Below are positions 10,801 through 21,400 of a stretch of DNA of 64,000 nucleotides, in pieces (within the stretch, counting starts at the first letter, position 1; every line of letters begins with the position of its first letter). The translations under genes and the position numbers were made by a program. Origin of the DNA: Tritrichomonas musculus. Taxonomy: Eukaryota; Parabasalia; Tritrichomonadida; Tritrichomonadidae. The stretch covers positions 6,634,001 to 6,698,000 of the forward strand of contig JAPFFF010000002.1 in NCBI GenBank assembly GCA_039105265.1, given 5' to 3'. The notes beneath the pieces were generated by a model that saw only the letters and a program-made list of their open reading frames with translations, had not been told where the DNA came from and made no database searches.

Positions 10801-11365
10801 AGGAAATGCTAAAGCGATGAACTTGCTGGGCCTTTGCTACATCAATGGAAATGGAGCTAAATTGAACACCGACGCTGCTCGCGAGTACTTTAAAAAGGCA
10901 GCTGATGCCGGCAATAAAGATGCACTTGAAAACTTGAATAAATATAGAAAAGAAGAAAATGTTCCTCCAAAAACTTTGGAGAATTTCGACGATGAAAATC
11001 AATTCGAAAAGCCTTCGAATAACCTCCCTTTCTACAACGTTGGAAGTGCTGCGTATTTCCATTCAAATTTCAATGAATCCGCAAGACTTCCTTTGGAGCC
11101 AAGCAGCTCGCAAAGATTGCCAGACAATGGAAGAGTCATTCGTCCTCCTTTGAAGGATGCAAGAAGCCCAAGAGTGAATCCTAGACTTGGAAGCGCTCCA
11201 AGGAAGCAGAGAGATAGAAACCAGACAAATGACAGAATTGACACTGGCAGAAAACCTCCTCGTCAGGTTGCCTTCGGCCAAATAACTCCGCTATACCAGA
11301 TGAATCGCGGCGCAAGCAGGCGTGCAATTAATCAGCCTGTCCCTCAGGTTCAGCACAGACGTTAA
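7844..11365 (+). CDS. Protein kinase with a long Sel1-repeat array
   Basis: 1173 residues. The kinase domain spans about residues 20-290: glycine loop GSGGFGTV near 26, VIKK lysine near 48, HRDIKPENILL near 150, DFG near 169, MAPE near 198. All catalytic residues are present, so it should be active on Ser/Thr. Residues about 310-1045 hold some twenty Sel1-type (TPR-like) repeats of about 36 residues, such as AxYxLGxxYxxGxGVxxDxxKAxxxFxxAA, a protein-binding solenoid. The last 110 residues are basic and low in complexity (Arg/Pro/Ser/Asn). Fusions of kinase with Sel1 repeats are common in trichomonads and amoebae, where partners are mostly unknown. The stop codon lies in TTAAAT, compatible with the TAAA polyadenylation signal reported in trichomonads. 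Confidence 0.92.
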   Translation: MDKILGCKDPYKGDPEKRFEFVKSFGSGGFGTVELCRDRENGNKLVIKKLAKIESTTINEIAMLYHIRHKYIIKLYDYYQTKINQDTIDRNEIKGAKVNTPMYGMVIEFGEGGDLLKYITERISIEEIILLKIIDQSAQALRFLNENRTMHRDIKPENILLDKYGDIKLADFGTGDVLQEDSAYRTFTQQTGTQIYMAPEIKAQHKYYTYAIDVYSLGVSIYRACRGNLENNDLKTIDVDGLPEPIPDTYSPEFISLIKKMLAFDENERATLTDIQSMIQSITTPIKLTEYQQNQLDNSLSLYYGTDGVTNKQEAIENFKKLVSETNNECPEPLFQLAHSFLYGDSNQQDKEEAIKLLRLASRKLYCPALKLLSFCYQHGFGVEKDMFTSVQLLTIAQKNDPEASFLLGCLTFNGEAIDIKNNKYDTKEVVKQDFELAFHYFLNAKNFVPAQNYIGLCYNNGRGIEANPFEAYKYFSSAAESHFLDAVYNLAVFYLTEKSNDQICIEKAVNLLNKAASEYHIGACLKLSELYSEGTLVQKDEKKANFYSKIDDKNSVNFDTIYSYALFKLKGDNYAQYEAFTILSLCSEKHAGAAYRLAQCYRDGIGTIKDDQKAANLFEQASNHGIVDATVDLALCFLNGTGREMDKEKGIAMMKDSIEQGSIYAARCLAQCYITKNGVEEEGNKKAIDLLRTAQSCGDLESTYLLAKSIRKKGLEEMDFDLLEEAMSLFEKAAMKGHPGASHEFAMIYSQGFEIYIDKEKAFEFFQIASQKNHPQATTELGKLYEKQHENEKAFKSYQKASNLGDNDGLYHLGMCYLKGIGVDIDKGKGRSLIEKAAEAGIVDAKYQLGFLYQEGIGGQKDEGKSAALFEEASNLGSIQAKVQLGNCYLHGIGVQQDNSKAFRMFKQASDNKSVEGKYKLAKLYLKGLGVRKNPNEAILLFEFLVREKNYVPAMYRLAKCYIDGVGCDADPKKGVQTLKKAVKKGNAKAMNLLGLCYINGNGAKLNTDAAREYFKKAADAGNKDALENLNKYRKEENVPPKTLENFDDENQFEKPSNNLPFYNVGSAAYFHSNFNESARLPLEPSSSQRLPDNGRVIRPPLKDARSPRVNPRLGSAPRKQRDRNQTNDRIDTGRKPPRQVAFGQITPLYQMNRGASRRAINQPVPQVQHRR

Positions 11366-12298
11366 ATTTATGTTTTTATAGAGTTTTGTATCATATTTTC
11401 ATTGTTATTTTTTTTTACTAATAATACTATGTTGTTTATATTTTTTACTAATAAAAATGTAATACTAGGCTTATTTATATTTTTACTTTTGTTTTTGTTA
11501 GATTTTTCACATAATGTAGTTTTTAATAATTTTTTTTTGAAAAGAATTATTTCACAAAATGAAAATACTCCAAAAAATCTGTTAAGGAAAAAAATTCCAA
11601 CTTGGAAATTCCAAGCTTTTTTTACAATTAATTCCAATTTTTTTTTTTATATTGGATTTGCCCGCAGCAGTTAAGGTCAAAATTGGCCTTTATCGTTCTT
11701 CAGAAAATTAAAGCTTTGAACGTTTTTGCACTTTTTCATAAAATACCATGAGTAGCTACTCGTTTTCTTTGCTAGCAAGTAACCAAAAGAATGATTAATT
11801 GTACTAATTCGTTTATAAAATAAGCCTGAGCTTTTTTTTTTTTTTTTTTGAGCTTTTCTTCACCTATAGCAAGAACAAAATGATAAAAAACGCGTTAATA
11901 CTTTAAATTTAATAAGTTACCAATATCATTCGGTAATTTTTTTCTTGTATTTCATCCAAATTTTAAAATGCTGATACTGATATCTATACGTCATGCGTAT
12001 CAGATGCATTGTAATTTATATTACTGGTTAAAGTGATTCAAAAAAAAGTTAAAAAATCAGGCCAAATATGATTTTTGATAAATTTTTCATATTATCAAGA
12101 GTCTCATTTGTAAAAACATATAGTATTCAAATTCAGATTTCAAAAAATTTGGGCCATTCAATAATTGTGAATAAATCAAGACTCTTAAGCATCTATTTTT
12201 TAGATATTACCATTGTTTTATAATTATAAAAAAACAGGAAGCAGTCATAATATGGGTATTATTACTATATTCACAAAAGCAACCAAAACAAAACAAAA

Positions 12299-12341
<43 letters not shown>

Positions 12342-12703
12342 CATTTTGGTTATATTAAACACTGGAAAAGTTTTAAAACATATATTGAAAGATAAATTGA
12401 AGTAGCTTTAAGTGATTATCCTTTTCATAATATTTTATTATCTTATAAATTAACTTTTTGAATATCCTACATTTCATGAAGAAAAAAAAAAATTGAGAGT
12501 CATGATTTATTTATAATTTAAAATTGTTGTTTGTTTAAAAAATATAAATAATTAAATTATCTATTTAACTTTTATATGATTATTTCTTTAAACAAATTAT
12601 AAAAACTATATGCTATTGATGTTTGATTTTTTTTTAGTAATTAACGAAATAGGTAAAAAAAAAAAAAAAAAAAAAAAAAAGAATGAATCAAGGATTGATT
12701 AAT
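11366..12703. other. Spacer with A-tracts and a solo inverted-repeat arm
   Basis: Convergent ends of the kinase/Sel1 and GTPase genes. It contains a 38-A tract at about 12301-12338, a second A-tract at about 12655-12680, and the arm-like copy at 11660-11780. No gene is seen. Confidence 0.5.
11660..11780 (+). repeat. Solo, diverged copy of the inverted-repeat arm found at 24267 and 26127
   Basis: The order of landmarks matches the long arm at 24267-24428: a GCCCG..GCxGTTxAGGTCAA motif, then TTTTTGCACTTTT, then CATGAGTAGCTACTCG. Similarity is partial (perhaps 65-70% by eye), and I see no partner in inverted orientation nearby. Confidence 0.5.
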
Positions 12704-15700
12704 TTATGATGTTTCATATAAGTCAACTTCGGCTGACCATTTGTCAAAAATAGTTAAATCATTATTTATTTCTTGAATGAAGCAAAATATTGATGTTTTT
12801 TGCTTTGTGATGTTGTTTGTTAACCATATATTTTGATCAAGTTCGGGATTAATTGCTGAGTTTTCATTTATTATTTCACAATTGAAAGTATCACAGACAC
12901 TAGCTTGTTTGATTATTTGTTGAATTTTCATTATTTCATTACATAAAATTGAGTTTGCAAGTAATCTTTTAGAAATAATAACCAGATGGTTTACTTCAAT
13001 AATGTCGTATTGCTTATTTATATAATATTTTCCCAAAATTTGTGATTGCTTTTTTATTGTTTCTTGATACTTTTCTAATTGTTGATTGAATGAAGAAAGT
13101 CTTTTTTGCGTTTGCTTCTTTTTTTCTTCCTCGATATTCATATTTTCGTCATGTTCTTTCTTGCTTTTAATCTTTTTTTCTTCATTAACTTTCTTATCCT
13201 TGATCAATTTTTCTCTTTTTTGAGTTAATAATTGAAGAGATTTTTTTTTCATCTCAATTTGTTCTATTTTGTTTTGATTTTCTTTTACAATCATTTCTAT
13301 TTTCCTTGTTTTATTTTCTAATTGCGTTTTGCAATTTATAAGTAATTCACGCTGAGTACTCAATTCATTTTCTATTTGAGTTTTTTGTTGAATTATTTCT
13401 TTTTGATTTCTAAGTTGAACATTTCTTAAAATTTGACTGCTTGTAGTGAAAGCTTTAAGATCTTCTTTTATCTCATTGATTTCTACTTCATCTCTTTTTA
13501 TTTGTTCTAAGCAAGAGTTTAATTCATTTTGTTTTGTCCTTAAATATGAAATTTTGTCAGGTTTATATTTTTTCCAGGTATATAATTTCAGATCAACATA
13601 CATCTTTTTGTTTATCCATTGTGTGGCAACATATTTAACATGATATTGTTTATTATTCACCTCAATTACTTCCTTTTTAACTCTATTAGTAATAATTTCT
13701 TTAGGATTCTCATAATCATAAATAATTCCTTTATCAAAATTGACTTCCCAAAATGTCTCTTTGAATAATCTGTGTGCATAATAATTTTTATCAAAAACTG
13801 GTTCAGGATCTTTCTGATTCATATCTTCAATTATATGATTAATATCATAAATACTCTTTTGAGCATAATCACGATCTTTTTCAAGATCTTTTAATAGTAA
13901 ATTTTTTTCTCTTAAAGCTGATTCATAATTTTTATCAAATTCATCTAATTTCTTTTTAGCGTTTTCAAGGTTTGATGTAATTTTTGAAATCTGTCTTGTA
14001 AGATTTTGGATATTATCTTCAATTTTCTGTTTTTGGTTTTGTAAATCTTGTATTATTCCATTATCAATTGTTTGAATATTAACAGAAAGATTTTCATCAT
14101 TTGAGTTTTCTAATTGAATGATTTGATCTTTAATGATGGAAATTTTGGAATCACAATCTTCAATTGATTCAGTTATTTCTATTTCTTTTTTATCAAATAA
14201 ACTTATATCAAATTCGTCAACATATCGTGTATTACTTAAAGCTTCAATTTGTTTAGCGATAATTGATACAGCAGTTTGAATTTGTTTTAGAATTGAATCG
14301 AATAAAGTTTTCGGATATTTCAAACTTAATAAATGTTGTAACATTTTTTGATAATTTAAAGTTAATTTATAAACCATATGTATATTAAACACTTCTCTTA
14401 CTTTTGATGATCGATATACTTGTATATGGTCTTTAGATATAATAGGAATATCTGACAATTTTTTCTTTGTGGCCTCGATTATTTTAGGTTTTAAGACATC
14501 AATGTACCCAGCATTTCCTTTACTAATATTATAGTCGAAAAGATCAAAGTATTCTATATCTTTTTGTTTTTCTTCTGATTCAACTAAATCTTTTTTAATT
14601 TCTTTGGTCTTTTCTTTAGCTCTCTCTTTGACAAAATCAATTCTTTTTGTATCTTTTGATAGAAAATTATTGTAAATAGAGTCATTAACACAAAAAAAAC
14701 GATTAAATAAGAAAAATATTGGCACCATCTCATTTTCATTATTAACAAATAATCTAGAAATAATTTCACCATTTTGTTTCATTCCTGAGATTCCAGATTC
14801 AAAATCTGACCATTTGATGACGCAAACGGCACGTACTGATTTAGCATTTCTAATTGCAATTTCAAGTAAAAGTGATCCAATTACTTCTTGGTCGTCATGA
14901 GATTCTCGGGTATCGAAGAAACCTTGAGTATCTAAAAGAACTAAATCATTGGAAATTGTATAAGATTTTGGAATAATTGTTGAACTTTTTCCAATATTTT
15001 TTTTTCCAATTTCTGCTAAATCTAATTGTTTTTCATTTTGGCACTTTAGTTTATCATCATCAGTTATTTCATATTTTGCTCCAAGCAAGCAGTTAATACT
15101 TGTACTTTTCCCACATTGCGTTCTTCCAAGAAAAATTACAATATCTTTCCCATTTGTATTAATTTTATTCTCATTGTTGATGATTTCTTTACAAATTGTC
15201 TCAAAATTGAACTTACTTTTATCAACATGAATTTTCTGAATTGGGGCATCTGGAATTTGAGATTTAAATTGACTTATTCCAGAAAAGGTTTTTACATCTT
15301 GACTTGAAGGTGAAATTGATGTGGGTGGTATTATATTTGCTTTATCATTTTGACTCTTAGACTGAGGAGATGGTTGCTTCATTTCATGAGTAAGTTTTTG
15401 AAAAGAGGGCTTTTGAATAAATCCACTTGGAGGTGGAATAATTATGGATTGTGGTGACTTTTTTGTTTCATTATTTTGGTTTTGTGTAATTGGTGGTTTT
15501 GGACTATCTGCTATCTGAATTTGTGATGTAGGTTGATGAAACGTCTGTTTTTTTTGCATATCTATCGGTTTTAATTCAACTTTAATTACTGGTGTATCTT
15601 TTTTGGTGAAGAAATTAAACAAAAAAGAAAGCTGGATCATGAAAATTTTTTCTGAATTTATATCATTATAATTGCTGGGTGAAATGAATGAAACTATTCC

Positions 15701-16285
15701 TAGTTTTTGTAGCGATGTTGTAAATAATTTCAAATTATTAGGCTTTCTGACTTCATTACAATTAAAATAATCAAGAGATTGAGGACTAAAATGATTGATT
15801 ATGGCACAAAATCCTAAGCAATTGATCCATGAACGACTGAAATCAACAATTTTGACATTTGTGTATTTAATGGTGACTTCTTTGCACCATAATAGCAAAG
15901 CTGCCTTTCCAGTCATATTTTTATATGATATGGATTTTATGAGAGAATGTTCGATTAAATTCCAAATCAAATTTAAAATTGCATTCTTTTTATTGTTAAC
16001 AATATCATCAGGACTAATTCCATACAAATGAAGGTTTTTACTTGATAGAAAATTGAATGCAATTTTTATATTTTCTTTCATTTTTTTTGGGCTCGTTGGA
16101 TTAGAATCCCATGAATCTTTGATTTCTTCATTATATATAAGTTCAACAAGTTGAATAATATTGGTTCCATCTTTGAAATCATTGAAAATGTCTTTGATTT
16201 CAATATGTTTTCTTTGAAGGTAAAAGTTCACCCAAATAGTATATGCAATTATCTCATTTTGATTAGTGGTTTGTATTCCAATCAT
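12704..16285 (-). CDS. Tandem calponin-homology domains fused to an AIG1/septin-like GTPase and a long coiled coil
   Basis: 1193 residues. Residues about 8-118 and 120-235 look like two calponin-homology (CH) domains, the actin-binding pair of the alpha-actinin/fimbrin type (AYTIWVNFYLQR...DGTNIIQLVE; ALLLWCKEVT...FSRSWINCLGFCAIINHF). A Pro/Gln/Ser-rich linker follows (about 245-350). Then comes a P-loop GTPase at about 375-600 with Walker A GRTQCGKST near 387 and switch/Walker B LLDTQGFFDT near 450. The clear G1 and G3 motifs resemble AIG1/septin-type TRAFAC GTPases; G4 is not obvious. Residues about 690-1090 are coiled coil. A role linking actin to membrane or vesicle remodelling is inferred from the domains. 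Part of the gene is duplicated in inverted orientation at 16531-17066. Confidence 0.85.
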   Translation of the reverse strand: MIGIQTTNQNEIIAYTIWVNFYLQRKHIEIKDIFNDFKDGTNIIQLVELIYNEEIKDSWDSNPTSPKKMKENIKIAFNFLSSKNLHLYGISPDDIVNNKKNAILNLIWNLIEHSLIKSISYKNMTGKAALLLWCKEVTIKYTNVKIVDFSRSWINCLGFCAIINHFSPQSLDYFNCNEVRKPNNLKLFTTSLQKLGIVSFISPSNYNDINSEKIFMIQLSFLFNFFTKKDTPVIKVELKPIDMQKKQTFHQPTSQIQIADSPKPPITQNQNNETKKSPQSIIIPPPSGFIQKPSFQKLTHEMKQPSPQSKSQNDKANIIPPTSISPSSQDVKTFSGISQFKSQIPDAPIQKIHVDKSKFNFETICKEIINNENKINTNGKDIVIFLGRTQCGKSTSINCLLGAKYEITDDDKLKCQNEKQLDLAEIGKKNIGKSSTIIPKSYTISNDLVLLDTQGFFDTRESHDDQEVIGSLLLEIAIRNAKSVRAVCVIKWSDFESGISGMKQNGEIISRLFVNNENEMVPIFFLFNRFFCVNDSIYNNFLSKDTKRIDFVKERAKEKTKEIKKDLVESEEKQKDIEYFDLFDYNISKGNAGYIDVLKPKIIEATKKKLSDIPIISKDHIQVYRSSKVREVFNIHMVYKLTLNYQKMLQHLLSLKYPKTLFDSILKQIQTAVSIIAKQIEALSNTRYVDEFDISLFDKKEIEITESIEDCDSKISIIKDQIIQLENSNDENLSVNIQTIDNGIIQDLQNQKQKIEDNIQNLTRQISKITSNLENAKKKLDEFDKNYESALREKNLLLKDLEKDRDYAQKSIYDINHIIEDMNQKDPEPVFDKNYYAHRLFKETFWEVNFDKGIIYDYENPKEIITNRVKKEVIEVNNKQYHVKYVATQWINKKMYVDLKLYTWKKYKPDKISYLRTKQNELNSCLEQIKRDEVEINEIKEDLKAFTTSSQILRNVQLRNQKEIIQQKTQIENELSTQRELLINCKTQLENKTRKIEMIVKENQNKIEQIEMKKKSLQLLTQKREKLIKDKKVNEEKKIKSKKEHDENMNIEEEKKKQTQKRLSSFNQQLEKYQETIKKQSQILGKYYINKQYDIIEVNHLVIISKRLLANSILCNEIMKIQQIIKQASVCDTFNCEIINENSAINPELDQNIWLTNNITKQKTSIFCFIQEINNDLTIFDKWSAEVDLYETS

Positions 16286-16491
16286 TCAGATTTGATAAAT
16301 GCAAAAATGAAGTGGTCGCAAAACTATTCAATTACGGTTAAAGGTTAATGGTCTATCTTTGAAAAGTGAAGTGTGGTATTTAATTTTAACTGATAAAAAT
16401 TTAGAAATACAATAGACTATTTCTTTAAATTTTCAAACTTAATAAAGTTGTAACATTTTTTATAAAGATATATAAATTATATATATAAATT

Positions 16492-16527
<36 letters not shown>

Positions 16528-16530
16528 GAG

Positions 16531-17066
16531 GCCATATACAAGTATATCGATCATCAAAAGTAAGAGAAGTGTTTAATATACATATGGTTTATAAATTAAC
16601 TTTAAATTATCAAAAAACGTTACAACATTTATTAAGTTTGAAATATCCGAAAACTTTATTCGATTCAATTCTAAAACAAATTCAAACTGCTGTATCAATT
16701 ATCGCTAAACAAATTGAAGCTTTAAGTAATACACGATATGTTGACGAATTTGATATAAAGTGAGAGAAATAAAGGGAGGTCGATTCAAAAAATAATTGAT
16801 TTCAAGGGGAAACGATAATATAAATTTATTTTGGAAAAAAACATTTGAAAAAAAAAATTTTTCTCTAAATTATATTTTCTGAAAAAATATTCAATTTTTT
16901 CTTAACTTGATCGTCGACCCCTATTTTATTGAATGAGACCCCTATTTTGGGGGGTACTTTAAGTTTATTTGATAAAAAAGAAACAGAAATAACTAATTCC
17001 AAAGTTACCAACATTATAGAACAAATCATTCAATTAGAAAATTCAAATGATGAAAATCTATTCCAA
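16531..17066 (+). pseudogene. Inverted, decayed copy of an internal piece of the GTPase gene
   Basis: The plus strand at 16531-16757 and 16962-17066 matches the coding strand of the upstream-pointing gene (its segment around 14075-14435) at high identity. For instance, NIHMVYKLTLNYQK appears with only one Met-to-Thr change nearby. The two parts are split by a 202-bp insertion at 16758-16959. The second part is more diverged and ends in an A-tract. It starts about 250 bp upstream of the parent gene's start codon and points the opposite way. A further 35-bp direct-orientation scrap of the same gene region lies at about 16432-16467. Confidence 0.85.
16758..16959. mobile_element. 202-bp MITE-like insertion with TA flanks
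   Basis: It interrupts the inverted gene copy precisely: the parent gene has GATATAAGTTTATTT where the copy has GATATA, then 202 bp, then TAAGTTTATTT. The insert begins AAGT and ends ACTT and is flanked by TA on both sides, as with mariner-type TA duplications. An imperfect inner inverted pair (GGGAGGTCGATTC near 16776; GATCGTCGACCCC near 16910) is present. Confidence 0.65.
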
Positions 17067-18409
17067 AAAAAAAAAAAAAAAAACATTCTTTTGCGTTAAA
17101 AAAAATAAAGTGATCTTGAAATTGAAAAAAAATCATGACCTTCAATCTTTAATTTCTATAAAACGTATAATTACTTCTCAAGAACACTTCTGATTATAAA
17201 AAATTGAGAAAAAAAGAAGACATATATACTAATATTGCTTAATTTTATTAATATTGAAATTAATTATAAATATATTTACATTTTTTATAGAAATATTTTG
17301 AATGTACAATAAATACATTTATTGTATAAGTTTTCATAAAAAATCATTAATTAATAGAAGACATTTAATATTTAAATCTAACTTATAGGTTATTTATTAT
17401 AATGGATCTTGATAGAAAATAAATACATACAAAAAGTCCAAATATGGAATAAATATTTTTTTAATAAACTTCAAATTAATGATTTTCCAAAAAAAATAAT
17501 GAAGTATTTAAATGAATTTTTTTCTCAAAATTGGATGATAGTTTCCTAATATGGCTGATAGTTTCCTGATGTATTTAGTTAATATATAGCAAATGCTGGT
17601 ATAAATGATTATCATTTTAAAATTCAAATTCAAATTATTTAAAAAAAACTTTTTAATTATTAGTATAAATGATTTTTATTTATGAATGGTTCTAGCCTAC
17701 TGATGGTCTTGATTCAAGAAATGTTTTGAGCTAAGAATGATTCTTATGATTCGTGACATTCAAATCTCTCAAATGATGATTCGTGACATTCAAATCTCTC
17801 AAATGATGATTCATGACATTCAAATCTCATAAGAAATTCAAAACAAGCATAAGCATATCAATTTATTTTATAAACTTTTTCCGTAAGAGATTAGAATGTC
17901 ATGATTCATCATTTGCCTATGTTTGTTTTGACTTTCTTCAAGAAATGAAACAATCTTTCATATAACAAAATACTTAATTTAGTCATTTCTTTCATTTTCA
18001 TGTTTTTGTTAAGTTATCTTATTGAATATAGTTATTCTGAGTTAGTGGGTTTTCCCTCTTTCTTTTAAAATGTTTATTTATTCCCGATATCAAATTCTAT
18101 GAATCATTTTTCTGATGTTTGATGAATTTTCTCAATTTCTGTTTCGTGATAGAAAATTTTCTTATTATTTATTTCTTCAAAATTAGTGTACTTAATCATT
18201 TGTTATTTGATTAAATTGCTGTGATTTCTCAAAAGATGATTCGTGACATTCAAATCTCATAAGAAATACAAAAATAGATATATCAATTTAAAATTGCATC
18301 ATGTTATTGATAATGTTATTATTATTTATTATTATTATTTTTATAATTTTAGAATATGATAACGGCCAAAAGTCGAACCCTTTTTATTTTTTATTTATTG
18401 TAATAAAAA
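17067..18409. other. A/T-rich spacer downstream of the large BspA-like gene
   Basis: No gene is seen. It contains the 30-bp tandem/inverted repeat group at 17751-17916, with one extra copy near 18234-18265. Confidence 0.5.
17751..17916. repeat. Three 30-bp tandem repeats followed by an inverted copy
   Basis: The unit containing TCGTGACATTCAAATCTC starts at 17751, 17781 and 17811 (the last with CG changed to CA). An inverted copy at about 17884-17916 (AGAATGTCATGATTCATC) can pair with the third unit over roughly 30 bp. Another direct copy lies at 18234-18265. Confidence 0.75.
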
Positions 18410-21400
18410 TTATAAATTTTGATAAACTTCAACATATGGTGGAAATTTAAAATCTTTCATTAATGTTTTTGGGAATGCATCAGCTCCTACTTTTTTGAGA
18501 TTCAAGAAAGATGAAAATTCAACTGATTGTAGATTTTCACAATTTTCAAAAGCTTTTTCCTCAATAACTTCAATGCTTGAAGGAATTATTATTTTATTAA
18601 TTGATGTATTTGAAAATGCATTTTTTCTTATTGTATGAAGGTGAGAATTATTTTCAAATTCAATTTTACAAAGGTTTTTGCAATTATTAAAAGTATTAGA
18701 TTCAATAACGCATAAACCTGATGGAATTAAAATATTATGAATTTGCGTATTTTCAAATGCACTCTGATACATTTTTTTAAGATGAGAATCAGGTAATATT
18801 TCTACTTTTTCAAGTTTTGAACAACTTGAAAATGCACAATCTCTAATAATTGTAACAGATGATGGAATTGATATTGATTTGACTGATGTACAATAAAACG
18901 CATAGGATTGAATAGTTTCTAATATTGAATTTGGCTGTATTATGAATTGTTCAAGTTGACGGCATCCAGAAAAGGCATAAGATCCAATTTTAATCAAACT
19001 TGATGGAATTAAAATACTCTCGATTTGTGTATTGCAAAATGCAGAACTTCCAATATTTTTAATATGAGATTCATGCAATTTTTCAACTTTTTTAAGATTT
19101 GAACAATAACTAAATGCAGAATCACCAATAGTTTCTAGTTTAGAATTTGGTTGTATTTCAATTTGTTCAAGTTTCTTGCAATCATTAAAAGCACCATCTC
19201 CGATCGAAATCAAACTTGGTGGAATTAATATACTTTGAATTTTTGTATATTGAAATGCGTATTTCTCAATTGTCTTAAGATGAGAATCATGCAATATTTC
19301 TACTTGTTCAAGATTTGAACATTTTTTAAAAGCAGATTCTCCAATAAGTGTAACAGATGACGGAATCTTTATAGATTTAATTAATGTTGACGAAAAAGCA
19401 GAATTCCCAATAGTTTCTAGTTTAGAATTTGGCTGTATTTCAATTTGTTCAAGTTTCTTGCATTCATTAAAAGCACCATCTCCGATAGAAATCAAACTTG
19501 ATGGAATTAATAAACTTTGAATTTGTGTATATTCAAATGCGCATTTCTCAATTGTCTTAAGATGAGAATCATTCAATATTTCTACTTTTTCAAGTTGTAA
19601 ACACTTTGAAAACGCATAAGAGCAAATTACGGTAACGGAAGATGGAATTGTTATTGATTTGATTAATGTTGGACTAAATGCATAATTTCCTATTGTTTCA
19701 ATTTGTGATTCTCTTCCAAAGTTAACTTTGGTGAGTTTTTTACATGAATTAAAGCAAGAATTTTTTATATTTTTAATGCTGTTTGGAATGTTGGCCTCTT
19801 CAATATCACAAATTGCATAAATAAGAACATCAAAATCTTCTTTTTCTTTTTGGTTAATTTTTCCAATCAACAATTTACTATCAATTACTTTGAAATTCTT
19901 ATTTAATGGTGATACTTTTATTTCATTTAAAGTGTTAAGTTTTTTATGCCAATCATCTTCTAACTCACTCAAACTAGCAGGAAATGAGATACTCTTAATA
20001 ACTGTACAATGAAATGCTTCTTTTTCAATTTTCTGAAGTATTGATTCGGTTGGAAATATGATTTCATTGAGTTGTAAGCAGTTATAAAAAGTATGTTCTT
20101 TAATGTTAACTACATTTGGTGGTATTTCAATGGTTTTAATTAATGTATCTGTAAATGCATTATTTCCTATTTTTTGAAGTTTGGATCCTGATGAGAACTT
20201 AATTTCTTCTAATTTATTACATCTATAAAAAGCATTTTCTTCAATATTCTCAACACTAGATGGTATTTCTATTGCTTTAATGGATGTTTCTGTAAATGCA
20301 TTCTTTCCTACTTTTTGAAGTTTGGATCCTGATGAGAACTTAATTTCTTCTAATTTATTACATTTATAAAAAGAATTTTCTTCAATATTCTCAACACTAG
20401 ATGGTATTTCTATTGCTTTAATGGATGTTTCTGTAAATGCATTCTTTCCTACTTTTTGAAGTTTGGATCCTGATGAGAACTTAATTTCTTCTAATTTATT
20501 ACATCTATAAAAAGCATTTTCTTCAATATTCTCAACACTAGATGGTATTTCTATTGCTTTAATGGATGTTTCTGTAAATGCATTCTTTCCTACTTTTTGA
20601 AGTTTGGATCCTGATGAGAACTTAATTTCTTCTAATTTATTACATTTATAAAAAGAATTTTCTTCAATATTCTCAACACTAGATGGTATTTCTATTGCTT
20701 TAATGGATGTTTCTGTAAATGCATTCTTTCCTACTTTTTGAAGTTTGGATCCTGATGAGAACTTAATTTCTTCTAATTTATTACATCTATAAAAAGCATT
20801 TTCTTCAATATTCTCAACACTTGATGGTATTTCTATTGCTTTAATGGATGTTTCTGTAAATGCATTCTTTCCTACTTTTTGAAGTTTGGATCCTGATGAG
20901 AACTTAATTTCTTCTAATTTATTACATTTATAAAAAGAATTTTCTTCAATATTCTCAACACTTGATGGTATTTCTATTGCTTTAATGGATGTTTCTGTAA
21001 ATGCATTCTTTCCTACTTTTTGAAGTTTGGATCCTGATGAGAACTTAATTTCTTCTAATTTATTACATTTATAAAAAGAATTTTCTTCAATATTCTCAAC
21101 ACTTGATGGTATTTCTATTGCTTTAATGGATGTTTCTGTAAATGCATTCTTTCCTACTTTTTGAAGTTTGGATCCTGATGAGAACTTAATTTCTTCTAAT
21201 TTATTACATTTATAAAAAGAATTTTCTTCAATATTCTCAACACTAGATGGTATTTCTATTGCTTTAATGGATGTTTCTGTAAATGCATTCTTTCCTACTT
21301 TTTGAAGTTTGGATCCTGATGAGAACTTAATTTCTTCTAATTTATTACATTTATAAAAAGAATTTTCTTCAATATTCTCAACACTTGATGGTATTTCTAT

